From contig SJRY01000272.1 in assembly GCA_011319805.1 (NCBI GenBank), positions 434,001 through 498,000 of the forward strand: DNA of 64,000 nucleotides, in the 5' to 3' direction. The notes under the pieces were generated by a model that searched no databases, was not told the origin of the DNA, and saw nothing but the letters and a program-made list of their open reading frames with translations. Shown here in pieces: positions 1 to 12,103 of the stretch. How positions within the stretch are numbered: position 1 is the stretch's first letter; every line of letters begins with the position of its first letter. The translations under genes were made by a program, and so were the position numbers. Origin of the DNA: Macrocybe gigantea. Taxonomy: Eukaryota; Basidiomycota; Agaricomycetes; Agaricales; Callistosporiaceae.

Positions 1-3000
1 ATCCTCGACCAAGATCAGGAACGTCTCGGCGCCGCCATGAATCTTTTCGTCCCAGCGGAAGTCCGGAATGATGGACAAGTCGATACGAAGCAGTGACCGG
101 GTGATTGGCTGGACCTGGGCTTGAAGTCTGGTGACATAGGTCATCAAAAAGAACGAAATTAGTAGCAAATAATACGCACTGGAGTTTGGGGAAATTATGC
201 ACGAGGCGATGGACGAGTCGTCCAGCGTTAGGGATACCAAGCAATTCGCCGATTTCGGGTGGCGACTGGAAGAAACATCAGCGATCGAGGAGCCTAATGC
301 GAGACGAGAGCATAAACATACAAGATCGAAATAGCGATACCAAGGCTGTAAAACAGAGTATAAACGTCAGCAGAATTGAAGCAAAGATCTATCACACGTA
401 CGAATTGTTTGCCTTCGGCCTTCCTCAAAACCTCAGCCGGGACACCCTTGAACTGCCGCAGAGGCGTCATGGAACCCCACCTAATGCCAACGTAAGTTGG
501 AAACCGTATGACCAAGAAGCACAACGACTCACATCCGTCTCTCCACCATCTTGCACATATCCAGAGCAGCCTTTGCAGGAACAGCCCAACCTCTCTTCAA
601 GCAAATCTCAAATATGGCACGAAGAATTCTGAGCGACAAGAATGGGATAAGAACAGTTAATCGGACATCCAAGACATACATACCGTCCCGCCGATTGTTG
701 GACAAAGACCATATCGGCGACAAGGACGAAGCCTGAACACAGATTATTAGCAAATCCACGAACACGGCGGCATCGGAAAACGTATGTTACCTTCTAATTT
801 AAGTTGCGAAATGTACGCCTGTAGAAGAACGTTGATCTTGGCAGCAGGTTCGTCCACGCTCTCCTTGACGGGTATAGGGACACGCTCCAGCAGTTTCGCG
901 AGTTCGAGCTTTTCCTAAAAAGAACAAAAGAGAATGCAGTCAGTACCCCGGGCTCCATAAGTTCAGCGGTCAAACATGCCTCTTGGCGGACCTATATGAA
1001 GCATAAACATCGACCTTCATCAAACAAAAGAGGGAGATCACTCACGGGAAGAAGCTTGAATTCGTTGGAAAGAGCAAACACCCTGAACAGCTCCAACGTG
1101 GACATGGTCGGCTTCAAATGTTGGTTGTACGTCATCATCGAGTTGTGCGTGACATAGTAGTACGACGCTATCCTGCCGAGCTCAGTGCTTTGGAACCGCC
1201 CGGTCACCCGCTCGTATTTGATAAGCTGGCACTTCTCCAGAAGCACGGCTGCCGAGTGTACGATATCGGCGCGTTTCTGTATTAGGCCCGCATCGTCTTC
1301 TTGATAGTCGGCGCCGACGCCATACAGTCCGGGAGATTTTAGCATTCGCACGTACCTACGGCGACATAACATAAGACCGCCGAACAGCCAAGACCAAGAA
1401 AAATTACGCACAGATAAGTGTATCCCAACCACTGCACGGCCTCATCCCTATTCCTAACGGTACCAAGGACGATCTCCGCATTGAGGTTGTCGGCCAACTT
1501 GGACACGAATTGGGACTCAATAGGCAGTTGCTGATTCAGCAAGCTAAGGTAGTACTGCAGCTCCGAGTGGTTGGTGATGATGATGCCCTCGCCGAACGCG
1601 TCGTATTGCGGGCGGCCGGCGCGACCTAGCATCTGCAGCATGTCCTGGGACGAGAGCTCGACCCAGCGGCCCTTTTCGGGATTGTATATCTGTGTGCCCT
1701 TGATGATGACCGTGTGCGCAGGGAGGTTCACGCCCCACGCGAGTGTCGCAGTGCACACGAGCACCTGAACCGAGCCGTCGGCGAAGAGCTCTTCCACGAG
1801 CCCGCGGTCCTCGCGCGACATGCCCGCGTGGTGGATCGCGAAGCCAAAAGGTAGGAGGTCGCGCAGGTTCGGGTCTTTCACGTTGTTTGCCTCCTCGGTC
1901 AGGATCTCGCGCACCGCGCCGTCTGGCTTGACAAACTGCGTGATCGTCTCCTTCTCGACGGCCATGTCCCTCAGAAACTTGGCCGTCTTGGCCGCCTCCT
2001 TCCGCGAATGCACGAAGACAAGTGTCTGATTCTTACCCGCTTGATCAAGCACCTTCTCGTAGCACACCTCATTCGTAATCTGGTACCGCTTGATGGCCTT
2101 CTTCTCCGTAATGCCGATGAACTGCTGTTGCAGACCACAAGGTCGATAGGAGGCGTCGAAGTAGAATAAACCTTTTGACTCATCTACTCGAAGGAAGGTG
2201 GCGACATCCTGGTAGTTGGGTAGTGTCGCAGAAAGGCCGACAAGGCGAACGTATTCATTAGTTTGTTCCATCCGCCTGACCGTACGGGCAATGACGCTTT
2301 CCAGGACCGGACCACGCTCATCGTGCAGCAGGTGGATCTCGTCAATGATGATGAGACGAACAAGATTGGTGTAGCTGGTATCCGTGCTCTTGCGGGTGAT
2401 GACGTCCCATTTCTCTGGCGTCGTGACGATAATCTGAGTCTCCGTAATCTGCTGCTTCGTCATCTGAGCGTCTCCCGTCAGCTCGCCCACCTTGACGCCG
2501 AATGCCTTTAGGCGGGCTGTAAAGTTGCCAACCATCTCCTGCACGAGGGCTTTCATAGGCGCAATGTAAACAATCTTGAAGGCATCGAGGTCGAATGTTC
2601 CCGTCTCCTCGTCGCGGTGCTTAGCGAGCTCGTTGAGGACAGTCAACATGGCGACATTAGTCTAAAAATGAAACGATGTATAAGAATACGCGTCAAAAAA
2701 TCGTCAGGAATAAGTCTACGTACCTTGCCAGCGCCAGTCGGGGCACAGAGGAGAATGGGCTCGTCGGTGCCAAAGGCGACAGGGAACAATTTACTCTGCA
2801 CCCTGTTGAGTCTTGGGACCGTGAACGCCTCGCGGGCCCAAACAGGAAGGGCGGTAACCGATACAAGCTCACCCTCCGCGACAGGCTTTTGCTTCGGGGC
2901 CGGAACGTGGATCTCCTCGAAGCCCTTCCTTGAGCGCTTGAACGAGCCCTCGGGTAGTTTACACTTTTTATTGGACATCAAGTGGCCACCCTGACTGAAC

Positions 3001-4280
3001 ATCAGCGCCTCGAGGTCCACCGTCCGTTTCGGCTGCACCGTCGAGCCTGGGGCAAGGGTGGCCGTCTTGGGTACCTCAGGTTTCTGGTCGATGTCCATCG
3101 CCTCCGGGCGCGCTTTGGCCTGCCGGTCCCCCGCCAACTCTCTGAGGATCCAGCCAACACCCTTCTCCCGCATCGCAACCTCGACGTTCACCCGCTCCTC
3201 TGGATCGCTACGCATGAGCTTCGTGCACCAGACGATCACGTCACGATTCTTGAGAAACTTGGTCGTGATGTGGAAGCTCTGATAATCGAAGAGCTCCATG
3301 AGCTGGTTCTCGCAGTCGCGCAAGCTAGACTCGGAACCGAGGATGGAGAGGACGGAGGCAGCTTTGTCGGCGGCGGTGACAGGGTCGGGGTAAATTTCGG
3401 ATATTTGGCGTTGCACCCAGAATGCGTCGATGGCATGTGGTGAAACGATATCCTTGTCCGCCTTTCCTTTCTTTGCCTTTGATGACTCGCCGCCAATGAC
3501 GATCTCTTCCTCTCCCGCGGCAGGAACCTCTTCCCCCTCTGGTGCCTCTTCCTCGTTCTCCTCTTCTTCTTCAGACTCCTCCCGAATCTCGTATCCTTCC
3601 TCATCCTCATCCTCTTGTTCCTCCTCGTCGAACACTACCGCTACGCCAACCTCATCATCAATTTCAGCATCCTTCCTCTCGATGTCGGCATCCACGACCA
3701 TCTCATCCTCCGCATTATAATCCGTGATTTTTTTAGAGAGATTAATGAGCTGCGAAAACTGATCGCTCGAGACGGGTCCAAGGACTTCTTCCACCTCCTT
3801 CTTCTTATCAAAGTCCTTGACGTTTTCGTTTTTCAGTGTCTCTAGGACCATGTCTGCCGCGCTTCGGATAACATCCTGTGCCTGGTCACCCAGAGCCGAA
3901 TGCACGGTCGACAATATGAGGACGTAGACTTCCCGCGTCTCAGCCGTCCGTGGCCGATACGTCAGTCCGGCAACCTCCTCTGTCGCCTCGAGGATGTCGG
4001 TGTAGCCAAACCCGGTCGCCTCGGCTCTCCGTTTTGGTTGTTTTTCCAGCGTGTCCTGTCGATCTGCTGCCTTTTTCTTCTTCTTCTCGATGTCTTTGGG
4101 AGCTTGACGAGCGACGCGCGAGCCCATGTCGCGAGGGTCGATTTTGCCTGCCAGCGACGTTGGTGCGCCATCTGGTTCCTTGTCCCGTCGAGGAAGCGCG
4201 GACCTGTCCGCTGTGAGGACCAGCGACGAAATCGCGCTGTAGTTGTAGCCCGAGAGATCTGGTTTGCCGTGTCCAGCCAT
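1..4280 (-). CDS. BRR2: BRR2, U5 snRNP 200 kDa DExH RNA helicase (5' part, 3' end outside window)
   Basis: Spliceosomal helicase that unwinds U4/U6 in the nucleus. Model: complement(join(<1..127,180..265,322..345,402..480,533..628,684..732,791..914,980..991,1046..1355,1412..2661,2724..4280)). I start at 4280 ([14 protein letters not shown]). Exon 1 (519 codons) holds the basic/acidic N-terminal region, with a Glu/Asp run at about residues 215-280, and ends in Walker A (PTGAGK). Exon 2 carries motif II DEIH, SATLPN and QMLGRAGRP of the first RecA cassette. Later exons enter the Sec63-like part ([40 protein letters not shown]). The second cassette lies beyond base 1. Two exons are tiny (12 and 24 nt), and one intron (915..979) starts with GC. 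No frame break is needed anywhere. The family is certain; individual joins are inferred from splice motifs and remembered homologues. Confidence 0.95.
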
Positions 4281-4729
4281 TATGATGTGGTGGTGGTGGA
4301 AGAACAACGCTGAAGTTGGACTCCACCAAAGTTGAACAAAAATTCGGTACTGTGCTGACTAAGTAGTGAAGCACGTGACAAGCCTACTGATACAGTACGC
4401 ACTTGACATGTAGGCAGTGGTTTTGCGTTCTTCCCAGAAATCATACTTTTCAGGCCAAAATCTACGTCACAGTCCGTATAGGACTTCACAGAAGATGACG
4501 AACGAAATATCCTCTCAATATAGACGGAAGAGATGGCCCGATGGATGAACACGGAATGGGCGGGTCAAACCTATTTGGTGACATCCCACAGGACCATTCA
4601 CTGCATCTCTTTGCTCTCGAAACGGACGTTGTGAAGTCGCCAATTGCGCCATTCCGGATCCTAGCTGTCTGTCTACCAAATAGATAGCTGTGGTTGGAGA
4701 AGACGTGATGGCACAACGAATCCAGTGGT
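4281..4729. other. BRR2 upstream region
   Basis: About 450 bases between the BRR2 start codon and the decayed BRR2 fragment. Only short unrelated reading frames are visible and no clear TATA box. It presumably holds the BRR2 promoter. Confidence 0.5.
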
Positions 4730-5050
4730 CTTGTTCAGACTCCTCCCAAATCTCGTGTCCTTCCTCATGTTCATCCTCGTCGAACACCACTGCTACGCCG
4801 ACCTCGTCGTCAATCTCGGCAATCTTCCTCTCGATGTTTGTGTCTACCACCACCTCATCCTCCGCATTATAATCTTGATTGTTTGGAGAGATTGATGAGC
4901 TGGGAGAACTGATCGCTCGAGACCGGTCCAAGGACGTCTTCCATCTTCTTATCAAAGTCCTTGACGTTTTCATTTTTAGTGTCTCGGGACTACTTATATT
5001 TACCGTGCTTTGGATGACATCCTGCCCTACTCGATAATCATAGGGATAGT
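4726..5050 (-). pseudogene. Decayed partial copy of BRR2 exon 1
   Basis: This stretch is a diverged duplicate of BRR2 bases about 3565-3895. The minus-strand translation contains DYNAEDEVVVDTNIERK and [17 protein letters not shown], matching [17 protein letters not shown] and [17 protein letters not shown] in the intact gene. The nucleotide match continues into the flanking LFDKKK and QDVIQS regions. There are small deletions (the acidic run is shorter, and one break falls near 4885) and no helicase motifs. It has the same orientation as the parent and lies about 0.45 kb from its start codon. It is a truncated, non-functional tandem fragment. Confidence 0.88.
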
Positions 5051-5419
5051 TCTCGCACATGCTGGCGGCTCACTTCACTTCGCGTACTGGCTGAGCTAGT
5101 CACTAAGCTCCGCCCGACCACCTCATATTATCAGCCCATTCTCGGCGAGTCCTCTCTTACCCGAGTTTTCTGGTCCTTCCTCGCTGCTAATCTGTCGTAT
5201 TTGTCAGTACAGGAAGGCACACTGAGCTCCAACGAAGGGAATGCAAATCCCGACGTTGATGACTGAAAAGTCGCAGCGCTCACTGCAGGCGAACTATGCT
5301 GCCTCGCTACCTCATTTGAGGCCAAGGCGTAATGTCTCGCGCGCCCCGCTTGATCCATGTACACGATTTCAGCGCTGCCCGATCCATCATTTTGCGTCCC
5401 GATGTTTCAAACGTCTGAA

Positions 5420-5427
5420 TATAAAGG
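5420..5427 (+). promoter_or_regulatory. TATA box of the small secreted protein gene
   Basis: TATAAAGG lies 56 nt before the ATG at 5484, in the usual fungal position, and supports that start. Confidence 0.6.
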
Positions 5428-5483
5428 CCTCCGCCAAGTCGAAAAGGCCAAAAAGTTGACGAAAAGCGGGCCTCTTCGTCGTC

Positions 5484-5934
5484 ATGATCTCCTCTGCCTT
5501 TAAATCGCTCCTGTTTTCCCTCGTTTTCCAAGCCGTGCTCGCACAGCCAATGAAGCAAGGCCATACTTACGATATTATCGGCCGAGCACCGATGTCAGAA
5601 GTTAACGTCGTCGGGAGACGAGGCATGCCAATGTACAAGGAACCAGATACGGGGCACTCCGACACGCATTCCAATCATGCCGGTTACCCACTGTACGTTT
5701 TGCAATCACGGATTGCGGTTTTTCGCAATTCACAGAACCGCAACTCCTTTCATTCCGGATAACAGATGCGACGAGCGAAATCGCAAGATTCCAGACGCAA
5801 GAGAAGGGGGCTGCTCTGCCATTTGCGCGGGAGCTGGGCTGGTCTCGAGGGGCTTTAAGAAGTCATCAACCGGGACATGTGTGGAGCATCTGGATCCGAA
5901 CAGTGAAGAGAGAGGAACCTGCTACTTTGTATGA
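5484..5934 (+). CDS. Small secreted cysteine-containing protein
   Basis: Model: join(5484..5692,5766..5934), 125 aa, with a GTACGT donor and an ACAG acceptor. The N-terminus (MISSAFKSLLFSLVFQAVLA) is a good signal peptide with likely cleavage after LAQ. The mature part is polar and has five cysteines, all in the C-terminal half (LCDERN, GGCSAICAG, TGTCVEH, GTCYFV). I do not recognise a named family; the organisation is that of a fungal small secreted protein. The neighbouring BRR2 fragment is unrelated in function. The frame across the splice and the TATA box upstream make it a credible gene. Its role is unknown. Confidence 0.6.
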
Positions 5935-7279
5935 AGCAGATGAAGTAACCTATACAGCAATCGCATAACTTTGATACGGGCCTCTAACCTAGGTGAGTGT
6001 GCCGCGTTATCGACACACCTATGCATCATTCCTCAAAATAGTCGTTTGCGTCCCTATAGTGCGTTTCCGCATTATTGTCCTCACACGATTCTTGACAATC
6101 CCATGTCTTCCTTTTCGTCAAATTATGAGTTAGATTCCATCCTTGACGGTCATAATGTAGAACGGAACAACGTCCCTGGCAACTTGACAAGGGATGTTTT
6201 TTTGAGAGACAGAAAAGGACATACAATGCTGGTACGATATTGTCCACGCATAGGTATTCGTTGCGGCCCGTGACGCAAAATCAAGTGAATGCCATTGTCG
6301 CTCGAGCTCCGATGTGAGGAGTCCTATGTGGAGAACAGCAAGGGAAACAACCCGCCTACTACGCGTCCACATACTAGCGCCGTTTATGCCGCCTGTTCAG
6401 TTGGTGAGAATGGCGTTACCACCAGTTACCCGCCAGATCTGAATTATCGTGAACCAGAAGTGTGTTACATCGCACAGTTAAAGTCTATCATTGGGCTGTA
6501 TATTTTGTACAATACCACCTCGAATGTTTCTCTGAAGCTGCTGGCGGGTACATACTTGAAATAGTGTCTGTGCTCACGTTTTCCCTTCGGCCAAGAGACC
6601 CCATCAATGCCCTCATTTCCACGCTCATGTTATGATGAACCGTGCAGTGTCTGCCTGATTCGAATTGTTTGATAAAATTAGCCGAGGATGACGACGCGGC
6701 AACGAAGAGAGACGATTGGCGGGTGGGCAAACGCGCGCCCGTACTCTATAATTTTCGGGCGCTTAAATACACAGTTTGTACTCTAAATTAGTAAATAAAA
6801 ATTTCTTCCTTTTATTTAGCCAGCGGATGGCGGCGGGCGCAGCATCGGCATGACAAGTGACATTGGCGTCACGGTCGTATTCCGACATTGTTGACCGACT
6901 CTGAACGCGTGTGTCGGCTGGACGTCTGTGCCACGTTGGACACAACGCTATTGGGTTCTTTCTCAAGTCTTCTTTCTGCATCTCCACAATTACGTCCACC
7001 TCGTTTTCTGCGTGCATTATGGCTAATTTTCCATACATGTTGAAGATAGAGCTTCACACTCTCAGGGTCACCGTCGCGTAACTGCATCTGGGCAAAAAGT
7101 TGTTTCGTCTCTGCCACCTCAAGCACCAAGTCTCTTGCCCGGTTAATTCTGCGTTGCGTCCCAAATTCTGTTACACAACTCTGTACGTTCGTTCTACATC
7201 ATGTCCCGCATTCCTCGTGGCTAATTTGAGCATGTACGTCAAAATTTTTGTAGCTTGATACAGCATTCAGTGACTCGTC
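5935..7279. other. Gene-poor stretch
   Basis: About 1.3 kb with only short frames on both strands. A minus frame at 6869-7129 has a weakly gag-like look (KQLFAQMQLRDGDPESVK), but nothing else retroelement-like accompanies it. No tRNA or repeat was recognised. Confidence 0.5.
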
Positions 7280-7387
7280 ATGGCTAATACTTGGAAAAGC
7301 ACTGAGGTCACACTTGCTGACGACACGGATTGCCTTCTTGTGAGTATTCAAGAACCTCATAACGACACTCATCTCCACTCACACAAA

Positions 7388-8875
7388 ATGTTCCAAACGC
7401 ACAAGAATCAATCATCCGCCGTCAGTGTTGCCGCCTACGAGTATGATTCCAAGTTATACAGAGACAGAGTGGACCGGTTGATGAGTGGAAACCTCGATGA
7501 GATGGTTGATACTGCAAATGTCCTCATCGGCAACCTCGCAGCCAAAGAAGAATTGGATAGTTTCAAAAAAAGATTGACTGGGGCCGACGAAGATATCAAG
7601 TTATTGCTCCACAAGATACTCGATGCAATGCTTTATCATGCGGGAGCCTGTGGCGGCGAATCTGCAAAGCGCTACGTGGCCGCTGCAATATGTGCTTGCA
7701 TCATCGAATCAAAACCCGAGGACCAAGTGGATGACAGACGCAATAGTCCATCGACTTTGTACATGCTCCGTCAACTGGGCAAGACTTGGTTCACTCATTT
7801 CCTCTTTCCTTGTACGCCCATCTATTATAGTTTTCATTCATTTCCGACATAACTCTTCATGACGACAGTCTATCTTTCCTATTCAGCACAACAATACCAA
7901 ATTCCTTCCCCAATCGCTATGCCTTCTCATCACGAAATGGCCAGGAAAAGCAGCGTGATGTCCAGGAAGTGGACGTTCAGAGAGAATGTGGGCATACCTT
8001 GTGAATCTGCTGCAGCTTACAGATTGACCTTCTCTTGCTTGCTGTAGGTTTTTCTTCGTGATGGTTATCAGTGTATTGCAACGGGGATCATCGATAGAAT
8101 GCATCCAAAACCACTTAGAAGTCACAAAGCTGTGAATTTGCAGACCTGCCGTATTCTACATCGGGCGGCAGTGGTCAATTTTGATGAAAGTCGCAATGAA
8201 GATGTAGTAGGTGTCATGAATTCTTTTATGCAGTATGGCTTTGACAACCTCATCATGACAGGACAAATCAGCAATGACGACTTTTGATATTCTTCGCCAC
8301 TTTGCTGCACTGTCAGAATCAACACTTAAGGAACTTAATATGCTGGTTGATGATCCATCCAATGGATTTCTACTGGAGCACAATGCACATGACGGTTTCG
8401 ATGAATTTCTCTGGTGTCTAGAAGAGACCGAGGTGTGCAATGTTAATTTATTGAACAACTAATACCTTTAACTTGATATCTAGATACCAAATAAATACAA
8501 GATCAGAGTTTATGATCGCGCGCATGGAATAAGAGGTCTGAAGAGGACAGATGCCCCAAATTTGTGGAATTTGAGGATCACAGTAGCGAATTTTCACCAA
8601 ACCATGATGACGAGGGTCTGAGCACTGGGAAAAAAAGGAAGGAACCAGAGTCCTCAGTCCCTCTTCCCGACCCACGCTGGATCAGGCTCCACGCAGGCAT
8701 AGCAGGTGTTGTAAACATGAGTGGGGCTGTCAAGTTCCTAGAAGTTTGCAAGGATTATCTCGGCGATGATGAGGCTCCTCCCATCAGATCCTGGGAAGAA
8801 TTTGAGTGCTTGGTTGCTGCGAATGACTTCAGGAGTGCACTGGAGAATGCAATGATCGAGGTAACCACTCGTTAA
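7388..8875 (+). pseudogene. HNH-type endonuclease domain protein, upstream tandem copy, probably decayed
   Basis: Paralogue of the gene at 9130-10630 with the same five-exon plan: 7388..7811, 7869..about 7954, 8048..8206, 8262..8432, 8484..8875. An in-frame ATG at 7280 is an alternative start. Shared landmarks are NVLIGNLAA, LRDGYQC, SNGFLLEHNAHDGF and NKYKIRVY. Two defects appear against the sister copy. First, the central CHI of the HNH core reads CRI (NLQTCRILHR), losing the conserved His. Second, a base is missing near 8551-8557 (GATGCCCC against GATACGCCC), which throws the last 100 codons out of frame. The frame after the break still matches (FVEFEDH, PLPDPRWIRLHAGIAG). The break could be a sequencing error, because many genes here show the same type. 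Confidence 0.65.
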
Positions 8876-9129
8876 TGATCCATGGCCATGTTATTGCCTC
8901 AGCAGGACATACCCAACGTCATACAGAAAGCTTGTGATTTTACTTGTCATGTTTAGCATCTTCTGTTCTTGCAATTAAATGATATCGTTCAACTTTGTGG
9001 TCTATGAAGACATGAATGATGAATCTCCCTCATCGTGGGATGCAGAATGGACCCATAATGCATACTCCCCCGTGACTGTAAAACATGACAAGCGAGTAGA
9101 CACTCATCCTGCAGCTTACCTCCTAAACC

Positions 9130-10630
9130 ATGGCTGGACCACACAAGATATCTGCCATTAGCATTGCTACCTATGAGTATAATTCAAAATTCTACAGAGA
9201 CAGAATGAACCAGTCGATGGGTGGAGACCTGGGCGAGCTGGTTGATACTGCAAATGTCCTCATCGGCAACCTCGCAGCCAACGAAGAATTGGATAGTTTC
9301 AAGAAAAGACTGACTGGGACCGATGAAGATATCGGAGTATTCCTCCACAAGATACTTGATGCAATGCTTTATCATGTGGGGGCCTGTGGCAGCGAATCTA
9401 CAAGGCGCTACGTGGCCGCTGCGATATGCGCTTGTGTCGTTGAACCAAAGCTCGAGGAGGACAAAATGGATGACAAACGTAAGAGCCAATCAACCTTGAA
9501 TACGCTCCGTCAGTTGGGCGAGACTTGGTTCACCCATTTCCTCTTTCCTTGTGAGTTCTTATTCTCCATATGATCTTCTACCATTGCTGATGCAGATCGT
9601 TGCATTTGCCAGTTTACTTTTCTCATTCGGCACAGCCAAACCAGACACCCTCACTGATTGCTACGCCTCTTCTCATGACCAGACCGCAGGTTTGCTGAGA
9701 AGTGGTGTGGAATCCAGAAAGTCGTCTTTTAGAGACGACGTCAGTTCAGATTATGATTACTATCCTGTATGAAGATTCACTCACGTCCTTGTAGCTCTTG
9801 CTTCGCGATGGTTACCGCTGCATTGTGACCGGGTCTGTGGATGAAATGCACCCAGAGCTCGGAGGCGATTACTATGCTCTCAATTTGAAGGCCTGCCATA
9901 TTCTACACTGGGCAGTGGCCAAGTTTAACGAACAAGAGGATAAAGATGTTGTACCTGTCGAATCTCCTTTCATGCAGTCCGATTTGTGAAAATGGCAACT
10001 TCGTCATGGCAGTATAAATCGGCAATGACGACATTTGTCATTCTTCGCCACTTTGCTGCATTGCCGGAATCAACACTCGAGGAACTTCAGAGGGTGGTCG
10101 ATGATCTATCTAATGGATTTCTAGTAGAGCACAATGCACATGTTGGATTCAATCGATTTTACTGGTGTCTGCAAGAGACCGAGGTGTGCACCATTACTCA
10201 GCTAAAAAAACATTCCTAACGAACCGACATCTAGGTACCTAATAAGTATAAGATTCGAATTTATCGTCGAGGGCATTGGATCACAGGCGCCATGAACCCG
10301 GATACGCCCAAATTCGTGGAGTTTAAGGACCACAGCAACGATTTCGTACCAGAAAACACAGACGGCGGGCCCAGCACAGGTCAAAAAAGGAAGGAACGTG
10401 AATCCTCACTTCCTTTGCCGGACCCGCGCTGGATCCGATTACATGCTGGAATAGCTGGCATCGTGCACATGAGTGGTGCTGCCAAATTCCTGGACAAACT
10501 TTGCAAGGACTATCGTGACCATGATGAAGCTCCTCCCGTCAGATCCTGGGAAGAATTTGAGCGCTTGATTGCCGCTGAGGACTTTGGGAGAGCGCTGCAG
10601 AGCGCGATGATCGGGATAACGGCTCATTAG
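9130..10630 (+). CDS. HNH-type endonuclease domain protein (intact tandem copy)
   Basis: Model: join(9130..9550,9613..9689,9795..9950,10013..10183,10235..10630), 406 aa, in frame throughout. The N-terminal 165 residues are of unknown function. The core has LLLRDGYRCIVTG (the C..TG start typical of fungal HNH_2 proteins), LKACHIL (the HNH His), then NGFLVEHNAH and VPNKYKIRIY, which match the usual end of that fold (NG..L..dlH, kYkI). The C-terminal 100 residues include a basic KKRKE-like patch and PLPDPRWIRLHAGI. This family is expanded in basidiomycetes, where its natural role is not established. Exon 2 ends and the weak GTTTGC donor are the least certain part. Confidence 0.78.
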
Positions 10631-10979
10631 GCATGCAGTTCCTGCTTGCCATCAGCACCGATTGTTGTGCCTCAGAGAGTACAGGGAACACCGAGAAATG
10701 CTGATACCGTAGTAGTTCCGAGACGGGCGTCACGGGCCTGGTCGCGTTCCATTGGACGACGAGGGATTCGCGCGAAACTTCAGAGAATTATCTTATCTCA
10801 GTATAGCCATGAAACGTTAAGTGTTTTTGAAATACTTCATGAGACAGACGGAAGAGAGTTGATTGTGCGGCCGCACTTGTACAGTACGTTCGCAATCAAA
10901 CACAGACAAATAGGCTTGCCACCATCGCCATCAGTCCTCGAACTTGTGTGGTTGTTCATTTCACCGTTTGTCCTGCAAC
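10631..10979. other. Spacer before the Alba-domain gene
   Basis: About 350 bases with no recognisable gene. It holds the 3' region of the HNH gene and presumably the promoter of the Alba gene. No TATA box was seen. Confidence 0.4.
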
Positions 10980-11867
10980 ATGGCCGATTCCGTCGAAGGG
11001 CCCTCACCTGTAGAAACGAATGCTAACCAAGAGCACAAGCTAATGAGAATCACAAATCACGGGCAAATGCGACATTGGGTCTCGTTCGTGCTCAAGTCGC
11101 TTGAGGTTCGGTTTCTTTTATGACCGTCGTGACGACTAGCGAAAATAACCAAACTACCTGAATAATTATTATAGGAGAATGAGAATGTCCCAGTTACTCT
11201 CCATACGCTTCCGAACTCGTGGTCACAATCTACCTCTGGCGTAGTCGACACGAATATGAAGGAGAACGCGAGCGACCCAAGTCAACCTTCAAGCTCAATA
11301 TCGACGACGACAAAGACAATACCGAGGCTGATCTCTGTTGTTGAGATCATTAAGCGCGAGTATATCAAATCTCTCGAGCAGAAACGATCGCCGCGACTTG
11401 CTGGCTTGCATCAGTACAATGAGTTGGGATGTTTGGAGGACTTGAAAGACGGTGCCAGTGAAGCCACGGGAAGGAAAGACACGCGTCATGGCGCCTCAGC
11501 GACATCTAGATCGGAAGAATTGGCTATGGCATTGTCGGGAAAGAATCAGTGCGGTCCGCGTTTTTTCTCCTACAGCTCAGATTTTGACATTGAGTTTTTG
11601 GCTGTTACTACAGTGTCAAGCTGAAACATACTCCATACATGAAAATTACACTGTCTGCGAATCCGTTGCCTGAACTAGCTGAAAATGGAGCAACGTGAGT
11701 CCACTTCATGAGCACACTTGAGACGGCCCGCCGGATGAACCTGTTTCCCTAGATACCAGCCGCCCATTATCCGCAAAATAAGCAAATCGGCCAAGATGAG
11801 AGCAAAGAAACGGGCCAAGAAGGCTGCCTCTGCCCCGCAGAATGAGCCGACCTCTAATTCGTCTTGA
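10980..11867 (+). CDS. Alba-superfamily nucleic-acid-binding protein
   Basis: Model: join(10980..11105,11175..11548,11614..11694,11753..11867), 231 aa, all splice phases agreeing. The sequence has MRITNHGQMRHWVSFVLKSL, VTLHTLP, PRLISVVEIIKREYIKSL, LHQYNELG, then TPYMKITLS and a Lys/Ala-rich tail (SAKMRAKKRAKKAA). This is the order seen in basidiomycete Alba-domain proteins related to the Rpp25/Rpp20 subunits of RNase P/MRP. A role in binding structured RNA in the nucleus is therefore likely, though not provable here. The basic tail supports nucleic-acid binding. The gene converges on the F-box gene at 12104. Confidence 0.85.
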
Positions 11868-12103
11868 AATGCCTGGCCATTTGAGCATATGGCTCTTCTC
11901 TCGTATATTAACCTCCCATGACCCACCCAGACCCTGCGCATCACATACGCACAAACGCTGCTGCTCCGGGCCCTTCTTTTCGTCTAACACATTTTCCCGC
12001 CTCTTGCCATAAGTTCCGTGAACTCTCCACTGCGTCCCTCCATATCCATATTCGTCGTATCTCTTTAGCGTGTGCAACACAATCGTTGCGTTGTTAGCCA
12101 CTA

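Noticed and set aside
1544..3845. Many plus and minus frames inside BRR2
   Set aside because: Shadows of the strongly coding BRR2 frame.
6869..7129. Weakly gag-like minus frame suggesting a retrotransposon
   Set aside because: No zinc knuckle, protease, integrase or reverse transcriptase, no LTR and no flanking repeat.
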